Below, piece by piece: positions 45,643 to 53,185 of a DNA stretch of 64,000 nucleotides; position 1 is the stretch's first letter, and the number at the start of each line of letters is the position of its first letter. The notes under the pieces were generated by a model that was not told the DNA's origin, ran no database searches, and saw only the letters and a program-made list of their open reading frames with translations. The DNA is from Thermococcus gammatolerans EJ3 (lineage in GTDB: Archaea; Methanobacteriota_B; Thermococci; Thermococcales; Thermococcaceae). The stretch lies in NCBI RefSeq assembly GCF_000022365.1, contig NC_012804.1:868001-932000 (forward strand), in the 5' to 3' direction. The position numbers were made by a program, and so were the translations under genes.

Positions 45643-46845
45643 TCACCCCCCAAACTCCTCCGCCCACTTCTCATATCTTTCAATGTCCTTCCGCGTCAGC
45701 GGGCTCTTGATCTTCTTGAACGCCTCCTCAAAGTCCCTCATCTCAAGCGGTCTCGTCCGCAGCGAGCGCCTCCTGAGCTTCTCGTAGGGCAGTTCCGCCA
45801 GCTTGTGGAGGTCCGGGTTCTCCTCGCGAATCATGTTCCACACCGCCTCCTGGCAGAGGTTCTTGATGTCCCTGCCCGAGTAAAGCCTTCTGACGCTCTC
45901 CTCCGCTATTGCATCGAGGTCGAGCCTGCTTATGTCCAGCCCGCGCGTGTTGATTTTGATGATCTCCTTCGTGGCCTTCTTGTCGGGTAAAGGCACGTAG
46001 ATCCTCCTCGGGAACCTCGACAGGACGGCCTCGTCCAGGTCCCAGGGAGTATTCGTGGCGGCTAAGGTTAGGACAAGAATATCGCTCTTCTTGTCCTGAA
46101 AGCCGTCGAGTTCGGTGAGAAGGGTAGAGAGCATCCTCCTGCTCGCCTCGCTCTGCTCACCGGAGCGCTTGGTCGTTAGGGCGTCTATCTCATCCATGAA
46201 GACTATGCTCGGGGCCCTCTCGCGGGCGACCTCGTAGAGGGCTGTTATTATCTTGGTGGACTCACCGAAGTACTTGCTCAGCACGTTGCTGGCCTTGACG
46301 CTGAAGAAGGTCGCGTTCAAACTTCCTGCGGCGGCGCTCGCAAGAAGAGTCTTACCAGTTCCCGGCGGGCCGAAGAGCAGAATACCCTTCCAGGGCTGGA
46401 TGGACTGGGGCCTCTGCAGGGCCGAGATGACGACTGTCTCCATTATGAGCCTCTTCACCTCCTCCAGCCCACCGATGTCGCTCCACTTCACCTTCGACTT
46501 GGCAATGAGGTTCTCCACGTAGCGCTTGAACTGGTCTCCCTCGTCTGCGCCCGCTTCGCTTCCTCCCCTGCCACTCTTTCCACCCTCCTTTATCGGTTTC
46601 TGCTTCCTTTTGACGCCGTAGTGACCCTCCTCGACTTCCTTCGCTATGGCCTCCCACTTCTTCGCCTTCTTCAGGTAGCTCTCGCGGTTGAACTCGTCGT
46701 ACTTTGAGAGCTGCTTCAGTATCCTTGCGCACTCAAGGGCCTTCTTTTTGGCGGTCTCCTTATCGCCCTTCTTTATTGCCTCCTCAAACTCCTTCTTGGC
46801 CTTCCTAAAGGCCGACATCAGGGGTCCGGACAGATCGACGGGCAT
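45643..46845 (-). CDS. MIT-domain AAA ATPase, Vps4/CdvC-like (copy 2)
   Basis: The 400-aa protein is a close paralogue of the ATPase at 29.4 kb. The MIT-like helices are at about 8-75 (MSAFRKAKKEFEEAIKKGD, KKKALECARILKQL, SYLKKAKKWEAIA), followed by a longer basic linker. The AAA domain has FGPPGTGKTLLA, IVFMDEIDAL, the NTPWDLDEAVLSRFPRR segment and the ending RKDIERYEKWAEEFGG. The start ATG 46845 has AGGAGGTG six bases before it. It lies 12 bases after the K+ channel gene. Two MIT-AAA copies with one Snf7-like protein suggest different clients for the two ATPases, or one acting on the channel/surface complex. Confidence 0.88.
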   Translation of the reverse strand: MPVDLSGPLMSAFRKAKKEFEEAIKKGDKETAKKKALECARILKQLSKYDEFNRESYLKKAKKWEAIAKEVEEGHYGVKRKQKPIKEGGKSGRGGSEAGADEGDQFKRYVENLIAKSKVKWSDIGGLEEVKRLIMETVVISALQRPQSIQPWKGILLFGPPGTGKTLLASAAAGSLNATFFSVKASNVLSKYFGESTKIITALYEVARERAPSIVFMDEIDALTTKRSGEQSEASRRMLSTLLTELDGFQDKKSDILVLTLAATNTPWDLDEAVLSRFPRRIYVPLPDKKATKEIIKINTRGLDISRLDLDAIAEESVRRLYSGRDIKNLCQEAVWNMIREENPDLHKLAELPYEKLRRRSLRTRPLEMRDFEEAFKKIKSPLTRKDIERYEKWAEEFGG

Positions 46846-46857
46846 CTCAAACACCTC

Positions 46858-47985
46858 CTAACGGATCAGCTTTCTGCTCATCACAACAACGAAAAACGCC
46901 ATCAGGAACGCTCCTATGAAGGCTTCGCTCCCGGCCAGCAGTCTGTAGCCGGGGAGCGGCGTCACGTCTCCGTACCCGACTGTGGTGAAGGTCACCACGC
47001 TGAAGTAAAGGCACTCCACCATCGATGAGCTCCCCACCGCCCCGGTTATCCAGTACAGGAACGAGTAGAGCGCGATGATGAACACCGTGGAGACGAAGAT
47101 TCTCCAGGGACTTTCCCCGTAGTTCGACGTGAGACGGTAGAGCACGTTTGCCAGCCATCTGAGCTTGCCCTCTATGAAAATCAGCCACCTCTTTCCCGTT
47201 CTGGAGGAGAGGGGAACGAAATCCCGAACCTCCTCCGGGTCGGGGGAGAGATGGGCCACCCTCTGGAGCTTTCCGCGAACCCTCCACTCCCCAACGGAAT
47301 ATGCACTCGCCTTGTCGTAGAGTCCGCCCCGCCTGAAGGCCTCCTTCAGCACAAGGTAAACCGACAAGGCCTTTTTGTAGGATGCAATGGCCTCCCCTAA
47401 GTTGCCCTCCCCCACCAGCCTGTCACCTTCCCTCTCCTCAACGGCTTCAACGTCGATGAGGGCGTTTTCGAGGTTTCTGACGTTCTTCAGGGAAGCCCCA
47501 TAGAGCCTCGCCCCCCTCAGGTCCGTACCCAGAACGTTGGTCTCGTCGAGAATCGCCCCGTACAGGTCAACCCCCCTGAGGTTCGCCCTGATCAGGTTGG
47601 TGCCCCTGAGATCCGCGAGTGATAGGTTGGCCCCCTCCAGAACGGCCGCCGAGAGGTCGGCGTCCCTCAAATCCGCCCGGGTGAAGTCCGCTTCCCGGGC
47701 ACTCGCACCGCTCAAATCCGCCCCAACGAGGGACGCCCAGCTGAGGTCTGCGTTGTCGAGTGTCGCATCGCTCAGGTCGGCCCACCGAAGGTTTGCACCG
47801 CTGAGCCTGGCACCCCTGAGGTTCGCCTCGCTGAGGTAGGCCTCCTCCAGGTCTTCATCTTCCAGCATCGCTCCCTCGAAGTCCTTTCCCCCCTCCGGGA
47901 GGTGGAAGATGCAGTAGGGCAGATCACCCACGGCCTCTCTCGGGCATTCCTTCACCGAGTGGGAGTATTCATAGGCGCACCTCAA
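46858..47985 (-). CDS. Pentapeptide-repeat potassium channel
   Basis: The 375-aa protein starts with a small Cys/His motif (C3, C14, C24 and H27: CAYEYSHSVKEC, YCIFH), probably a zinc site. About 28 pentapeptide repeats (A(D/N)LSG type, 35-175) form a right-handed beta helix. A helical linker comes next, then a two-TM ion channel (about 295-375) with the pore motif TFTTVGYGDVTPLPG, the K+ selectivity filter. The TTG start at 47985 is supported by GGAGGTG five bases before it. It directly follows the propeller-kinase gene and precedes an MIT-AAA gene. Opening may be controlled by phosphorylation from the neighbouring kinases; this is inference. Confidence 0.9.
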   Translation of the reverse strand: MRCAYEYSHSVKECPREAVGDLPYCIFHLPEGGKDFEGAMLEDEDLEEAYLSEANLRGARLSGANLRWADLSDATLDNADLSWASLVGADLSGASAREADFTRADLRDADLSAAVLEGANLSLADLRGTNLIRANLRGVDLYGAILDETNVLGTDLRGARLYGASLKNVRNLENALIDVEAVEEREGDRLVGEGNLGEAIASYKKALSVYLVLKEAFRRGGLYDKASAYSVGEWRVRGKLQRVAHLSPDPEEVRDFVPLSSRTGKRWLIFIEGKLRWLANVLYRLTSNYGESPWRIFVSTVFIIALYSFLYWITGAVGSSSMVECLYFSVVTFTTVGYGDVTPLPGYRLLAGSEAFIGAFLMAFFVVVMSRKLIR

Positions 47986-47987
47986 CG

Positions 47988-50861
47988 TTACACCTCCCCA
48001 AACCCCAGGCTCACCTTGTGTGCTATTACCTCGGCCTTCGCTAAGAGCTCCTCACCGGCGAAGCTCAGGCCTTCCTCAAGTCTGAGCTTAATCTGCTCCG
48101 CCAAGCTTTCCACGTCCTTTGTGAGCTCTCCGCGCGCGTAGAACTTCAGGTCGCTTGCGTACTTGTATGCCTCCTTGAGGTCCCCCATCTTGAGGAACAT
48201 CAGCATCAGCTTGCCCGCGTAGAAGGCCGCCCTCGGGGCGTCGTTTACGGTTATTGAGCGCTTCAGCTCTCTCTTATAGCGCACGCCGAGATAGGTAGCC
48301 AGCTCGAACTGAAGCTCCGCAACGCTCTGGTAGCGCTCCTCCATGTCCTTCCGCAGGCAGGTGAGGATTATGTGCTCGACGTCCTTTGCCTCGGGGTTGA
48401 GCTCGCCCGGCGGAATCGGCTCGTCGGTGGCTATCCTTGAGACGACCTCAATCAGGTCGTCTCCTTCGAAGGGAAGCCTTCCAGTGACGAGCTGGTAGAA
48501 GATGACACCGAGCTGCCAGATGTCGCTCCTGTGGTCGGGCTTTCCGAAACGCCTTGAAGTCTGCTCGGGAGAGGCGTAGAAGGGCGTGAAGCTGGCTAAA
48601 GTCGTTGAATGGGTTTCCGTCATTACCTTGCTCAGTCCCCAGTCGGAGATTTTTGGCGTGCCATTTTTGAGGAGAATGTTTGAGGGCTTCAGGTCGCGGT
48701 GGATTATGCCCTTTGAATGCGCGTACTTCAGGCCTTCCGCTATGTTGAAGACGATGTATGAGGCAACCTCAACGGGTAAAGGCTTGGGGAGCTTTTCGAG
48801 CGAGGATTCGCAGTACTCCATCTCAAGGAAGGGAATCGGGAGGATGTTCGCATCGTACAGGCGGACGATGTTCGGATGCTTGAGGTGGAGCCAGTTGGTT
48901 ATTTCCCTGAGGAAGGCTTTGCCAGTGTTCTCGTCGAGGCTGAGCGGGATTTTTACTGCCACAACTTTGCCGTCCTTGCGTTTGGCCTTATACACGCGAG
49001 CGAAGCCACCTTTGCCTATCAGCTCGACGTCGGCGTATTTGTATGCCAGCTGGGGCGGGAAATCTGCTGGGAGCTGAACTCCAGCGGGGGAGGGTGTTGG
49101 AGTTGGGGTTACTGGCTGGGGTGTTGGTGGTGTTGCTGGAGTTTGAGGCATGGCGTAGGCCTGAGCCGTCCTCTCGGCGACTTCGACCGGGATTACCTTC
49201 TCGGTCTCAAGCTCGATGCCGTCGGCTATGGCTTTGATTTTGACGCGGAAATCGAAGCTCCCGGCGTACTTCGGTGTTATCACGAGGCTCTTTGAGACCT
49301 TCTGGCCCTTCTTCAGCTCGGGGAATTCGAGGTTTGTGGTTTCAAGGTCAAGGAAGTCGTTGGAGCTTAAATCGAGGGAGAGTTTGAGGGAGTTCGTGAA
49401 GTCGTTTTTGGCTGTGAGCTTAATGATTGAGTCGGCGCCTTCGACGAGCTGGGGAATGTTGAAGGAGATGGAGTTCTGGATGTTTTGTTTTATTTCTGGA
49501 TTAAAGTAATACTGAACCTCTGGGGTTATTTTTAGTGATTTGACTGTCGCTTTTGAGTTCATAACCACTAAGGGAGCTTTTTCTGTGCGCCACTCCTTTC
49601 GTTTCTTCTTAAAGATTAAGCCTTCCTCCACTTCAACCTGGTATTTTCTCACACCGCTCAGAACTTCGCAGTGAGTGTTATGAACCTCAGCGTTAGTGTC
49701 CATTACTTGGGCGTTTGAATCATTGCAGAAGTCACAGCCAGGCAGGTTTCCGTCTGGTGGAAGGCGGAGAAGCCAAATATTCTCACCAGTGCCAGTGCTG
49801 TAAGTCCTGCCTGCAACGATAATGTCCTCATTGGGAGTTATTGCAACCGCATTGGCCTTATCATCATCACCTTTACTGAATGTTTTTTGCCATTTCACGT
49901 TTCCATTCTTATCAAGCCTCAGAACCCAAACATTAGGCACGCCAGCACTGAATTCCCAAGTCCAAGTAGCGACAACAATACTTCCATCTGGTAAAGTGGT
50001 AATGCTAACTTTGTCACTTGGATCCTCACTATCACCTTTGTAGGATTTCTGCCATTTAATGTTTCCATTTGAATCCAATTTAAGAATCCACGGCAGTACT
50101 AGTTTTTCATTCTCTTCCTCCAAAGTGACTCGGCCCCCAACTACAATGTCTCCATTCGGTAGAACGCTAACGGAATAAAATCCTGCCCATTCTTGAGGCA
50201 CTTTGTATACCTTCTGCCATTTTACGTTGCCGTGCTTATCAAGACACAAGAGCCAAGCTCCATCAAAGCTGGAAGTGTGGCCTGCCACGATGATGTCACC
50301 GTTTGGAGCAACGGCAACCGCGTTAGCCTCATCGTCGTCGCTCCCACCGTACATTTTCTGCCACTTAACATTACCCTGGCTATCTAACCGAAGAACCCAA
50401 ACGTTTGAAGTAAATCCCCACCGTTTAATTTCTCCAACTCCAAAGCTTCTGGTTTCACCTGCAACGATAATATCTCCATTCTCTGCAATTGCAACGGCAT
50501 TGGCGTAATCATGATCAGGACCCCCATAAGTTTTCTGCCACTTCACTTTGCCATTAGAATCAAGCCTGAGAACCCAAACATCTTCACCTCCAGCACCAAA
50601 GCTGTCAGTATCACCCACTACAATAATGTCCCCATTTGACGCAATCTTAACATCTTTGAATCTATCCCATTTATATTCTTTTTTACTTCCAGTATCGTAT
50701 ACTTTGAACCACTTCACATTCCCGTCCCTGTCCAGTCGGGCGACGAAACCGTCGTCCTTGTCGTCTTTCTCCACATACCCAGCCACAATAATATCCCCGT
50801 TCTTATCAACCGCAACGGCTTTAGCAACGCCCGGCCCGTACGTCTTGGCCCAGTACGGCAT
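47988..50861 (-). CDS. Soluble beta-propeller Ser/Thr protein kinase
   Basis: The 957-aa protein has seven propeller blades (about 1-370), a GCDFC motif and a linker. An Ig-like beta domain (about 445-555) and a Pro/Thr linker follow, then a Hanks-type kinase (about 605-870) and a helical tail (870-957). Kinase motifs: IGKGGFARVY, VAVKIP, HRDLKPSNILL, ISDWGLSKV (DWG), FYASPEQ. It starts MPYWAKTYGP without any signal peptide, and no membrane helix is visible. The propeller that is extracellular in its relatives is therefore cytoplasmic here. ATG 50861 follows GGAGGTGGTCTG. A 12-bp inverted repeat lies just upstream. Stop is 2 bases before the channel gene start. Confidence 0.9.
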   Translation of the reverse strand: MPYWAKTYGPGVAKAVAVDKNGDIIVAGYVEKDDKDDGFVARLDRDGNVKWFKVYDTGSKKEYKWDRFKDVKIASNGDIIVVGDTDSFGAGGEDVWVLRLDSNGKVKWQKTYGGPDHDYANAVAIAENGDIIVAGETRSFGVGEIKRWGFTSNVWVLRLDSQGNVKWQKMYGGSDDDEANAVAVAPNGDIIVAGHTSSFDGAWLLCLDKHGNVKWQKVYKVPQEWAGFYSVSVLPNGDIVVGGRVTLEEENEKLVLPWILKLDSNGNIKWQKSYKGDSEDPSDKVSITTLPDGSIVVATWTWEFSAGVPNVWVLRLDKNGNVKWQKTFSKGDDDKANAVAITPNEDIIVAGRTYSTGTGENIWLLRLPPDGNLPGCDFCNDSNAQVMDTNAEVHNTHCEVLSGVRKYQVEVEEGLIFKKKRKEWRTEKAPLVVMNSKATVKSLKITPEVQYYFNPEIKQNIQNSISFNIPQLVEGADSIIKLTAKNDFTNSLKLSLDLSSNDFLDLETTNLEFPELKKGQKVSKSLVITPKYAGSFDFRVKIKAIADGIELETEKVIPVEVAERTAQAYAMPQTPATPPTPQPVTPTPTPSPAGVQLPADFPPQLAYKYADVELIGKGGFARVYKAKRKDGKVVAVKIPLSLDENTGKAFLREITNWLHLKHPNIVRLYDANILPIPFLEMEYCESSLEKLPKPLPVEVASYIVFNIAEGLKYAHSKGIIHRDLKPSNILLKNGTPKISDWGLSKVMTETHSTTLASFTPFYASPEQTSRRFGKPDHRSDIWQLGVIFYQLVTGRLPFEGDDLIEVVSRIATDEPIPPGELNPEAKDVEHIILTCLRKDMEERYQSVAELQFELATYLGVRYKRELKRSITVNDAPRAAFYAGKLMLMFLKMGDLKEAYKYASDLKFYARGELTKDVESLAEQIKLRLEEGLSFAGEELLAKAEVIAHKVSLGFGEV

Positions 50862-50874
50862 CAGACCACCTCCT

Positions 50875-50931
50875 ATAAAGGGGTCATTTTGGCCCGTTTA
50901 TGACCCCTTTATGACTCGTTTGACCCCTTTA
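50875..50931 (-). promoter_or_regulatory. Inverted repeat plus third copy upstream of the propeller kinase
   Basis: ATAAAGGGGTCA (50875-50886) and TGACCCCTTTAT (50901-50912) are perfect 12-bp inverted arms. A third copy, TGACCCCTTTA, is at 50921-50931 inside the end of the preceding gene. It can be an operator array, or a hairpin 7 bases upstream of the GGAGG of the kinase gene. Confidence 0.55.
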
Positions 50932-52405
50932 GGATATACCTAACACTCCTTCCAGTTTCTCCTATTTTCTTAAATATCCCAGCATCAACCAGTTCTTTCA
51001 AATCCCGCTTGGCAGTCTCCTTTGAAACCCCAAACATCTCCCTGTACTCCCTGTTCGTTATGCTTCCCTTCTCCTTGACGTAGAGAACGGCTTTAACCTG
51101 CCTCTCGTTCAGTCCGAGCTCCCTCAGTCTCTCCTCGGTCAGCCAGTCCCTGTAGAAAACCACCTGAAAGCCGCCGAAGGCCTCCTTAAATTCCGGTCTC
51201 GGCAGTTTGGCATCCTCAAATGCCCTCAGAATCCTCAGCGTCCCGCTTCCCCACTTCTCAACGTATCCCGCTAAGTGGAAAACCTCGGCGATAAGCCTGT
51301 TCCTCGGCTTCGATGGGTGCTCGCGGTAGAGGTCTTCCTCGGTCAGACCGACCGGAAGACCACCCGGGTTCCAGAAGATTATCCTGTCGTCGAGAACCTT
51401 TATCTGCACCTCCTCGGGCATCCTGTAGTCCTTGTGCATCACCGCGTTTACCACCGCTTCCCTCACGGCCTCAAGCGGGTAGTCCCAGACCTCTTCCCTC
51501 ACCAGCCCCTTTATCACGTACCTCCTGCTCATGTGCTTCTTTATTGCATTCACCGCTCCCTCGACCTGCTCGAAGAGGTTTCCTTCAACGTTAACCGAAT
51601 CAAGAATTTCACTGCCCTTAAATCTCCCAACCCTGACCTTCGCCTGCGGGAAGAACTCCTGAGGGTCTTTGCCGAAGAGCAGTATCAGGGCTCTCGTAAC
51701 CTTTCCGTTCCTAATCAGCCTGAGCTTTTTGAGAACCTTTAGAATCCAAACATTCCAGCCATTAACTCCGAAGCTGTTAGTCCAGCCTGCCACGATAATG
51801 TCCCCGTTCGGAGCTATAGCGACCGTGAAAGCCCAATCACTGCCACTTCCACTGTAAGTCTTCTGCCAGATAACATTGCCATTGGAATCTAGCTTGAGGA
51901 TCCAAACATCTTTACCATCAGAACTGAAGCTTTCAGTGTAGCCTGCTACTATGATATCTCCGTTTGACGCTAAAGCAACCGCATTAGCCCGCTCAAATTT
52001 GGCATCTTTAGAGCCTCCGTAAGTTTTCTGCCACTTAATATTACCACTACTGTCTAATCTTAGAACCCAGATTCTTGATTTGATGTCCTTCCATCCAGAT
52101 ACAAAACTCCAAGTAGTTCCTACAATAACTATATCCCCATTCGGGGCAACCTTCACATCATTGAACCGATCTCCTTTACCCCCACCAAGAATCCTAACCC
52201 ACTTCACGTTCCCTTCCCTGTCAAGCCTCGCAACCAGCCCGCTTGATTTGGCGTCCTTTCCCTTTGACTCAATGCTCCCGGCAATTACTATGTCGCCATT
52301 CGGCATCAGGGCAACAGCGTTAGCTTCAGCTTCCATTCCTTTAAACTCATACCTTTTTATCCAGTACTTCTTATCAGACGTTTCCGAAATTGTAACGGGC
52401 TTCAT
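50909..52405 (-). CDS. Truncated beta-propeller fused to Schlafen/RecG-like (COG2865) regulator
   Basis: The 498-aa protein is a chimera. Residues 1-220 are four propeller blades (GDIVIAGSIESKG..., NGDIIVAGYTESF...). They break off in NVWILKV and continue directly as the C-terminal part of a COG2865 protein: LLFGKDPQEFFP, VREAVVNAVMHKDYR, IIFWNPGGLPVGLT, HLAGYVEKWGSGT. A C-terminal winged helix follows (TNREYREMFGVSKETAKRDLKEL). The usual N-terminal AlbA_2/Schlafen domain is missing. COG2865 proteins are thought to be transcription regulators or helicase-like. ATG 52405 overlaps the TIR gene by 4 bases. It may be functional as a propeller-guided regulator, or a recombination relic. Confidence 0.85.
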   Translation of the reverse strand: MKPVTISETSDKKYWIKRYEFKGMEAEANAVALMPNGDIVIAGSIESKGKDAKSSGLVARLDREGNVKWVRILGGGKGDRFNDVKVAPNGDIVIVGTTWSFVSGWKDIKSRIWVLRLDSSGNIKWQKTYGGSKDAKFERANAVALASNGDIIVAGYTESFSSDGKDVWILKLDSNGNVIWQKTYSGSGSDWAFTVAIAPNGDIIVAGWTNSFGVNGWNVWILKVLKKLRLIRNGKVTRALILLFGKDPQEFFPQAKVRVGRFKGSEILDSVNVEGNLFEQVEGAVNAIKKHMSRRYVIKGLVREEVWDYPLEAVREAVVNAVMHKDYRMPEEVQIKVLDDRIIFWNPGGLPVGLTEEDLYREHPSKPRNRLIAEVFHLAGYVEKWGSGTLRILRAFEDAKLPRPEFKEAFGGFQVVFYRDWLTEERLRELGLNERQVKAVLYVKEKGSITNREYREMFGVSKETAKRDLKELVDAGIFKKIGETGRSVRYILKGSNES

Positions 52406-53181
52406 TCTTTCACCCCCGAACGTTTCTGGGTAGAAGATTCCCGCTCTAAGACTACCTCGTGAAGAACAATCTCTAGCTCCCTAATGAATTCAGGACTGAT
52501 TTGGAGATCTTCTCTTATGTAGATTTTCAGGTAATCAATCAGAGCTTCCATCTTGGTTCTATGGATTGTTGTGTAAAGGTGTAGTTTCTGTAGGGTTTTA
52601 ACAAGCTCCATTTTTTTGTTCGCTTTGGCTTCAAGAATGGCCATCTCAACGAGCAAGGTTATATCTTGATGATCTACATGGTAATTTTGAGAATTGCCTT
52701 TTGGTTGTATTACATCCCGAGTTTGGGACAAATGTCCAATAACTAGTCTTCTTTTTTGATATCTCTCCAACGTCAAGATTACTTTTGAGTTCAACTCAGA
52801 TTTATCCCTCCATTCAATTACCTGTTTCTCAGAGATTCCGGGAAATGCTGGCTCAATACGGGTGAGGATATTCCCAACACTCTCCCCCACTGGCATATAC
52901 ACACATGCGATTATGGTTTTTCCCAGTCTCTTGGCGTATTTGTATTCTTCTCTGGTCCATTTTCTTGTTTCAGCACCTGGAGTGTATAGTAGGATGAAGT
53001 ATTTGATATGAGGTAGAACATAGTTGAAAATTATGTCCTTCCAGTGTTCCCCAGGAAGGATATTGTGGTGTGCCAAGAATGCTTTCCATCCATTGTCTCT
53101 CAACGCCTTTTTGAGCTCTTCTGCATAATCTAAACCCGTTCTCGTGTAGTAGCTGAGGAATATCTCGAAGTCTTTCTCCAT
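52402..53181 (-). CDS. TIR-domain protein with kinase-type C-terminal helical domain
   Basis: The 259-aa protein has a TIR-like N-terminal domain (about 5-130): IFLSYYTRTGLDYAEEL, GWKAFLAHHNILPGEHW, YFILLYTPGA, and TREEYKYAKRLGK with a candidate catalytic Glu. TIR domains often cleave NAD or act as adaptors. The C-terminal part (about 175-245: VKTLQKLHLYTTIHRTK, YIREDLQISPEFIREL, IVLHEV) resembles the tails of the Ser/Thr kinases in the same cluster. This suggests shared regulation or direct complex formation. ATG 53181 follows GGGGGTGA. It is coupled by ATGA to the following propeller-Schlafen gene. Confidence 0.8.
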   Translation of the reverse strand: MEKDFEIFLSYYTRTGLDYAEELKKALRDNGWKAFLAHHNILPGEHWKDIIFNYVLPHIKYFILLYTPGAETRKWTREEYKYAKRLGKTIIACVYMPVGESVGNILTRIEPAFPGISEKQVIEWRDKSELNSKVILTLERYQKRRLVIGHLSQTRDVIQPKGNSQNYHVDHQDITLLVEMAILEAKANKKMELVKTLQKLHLYTTIHRTKMEALIDYLKIYIREDLQISPEFIRELEIVLHEVVLERESSTQKRSGVKE

Positions 53182-53185
53182 TCAT

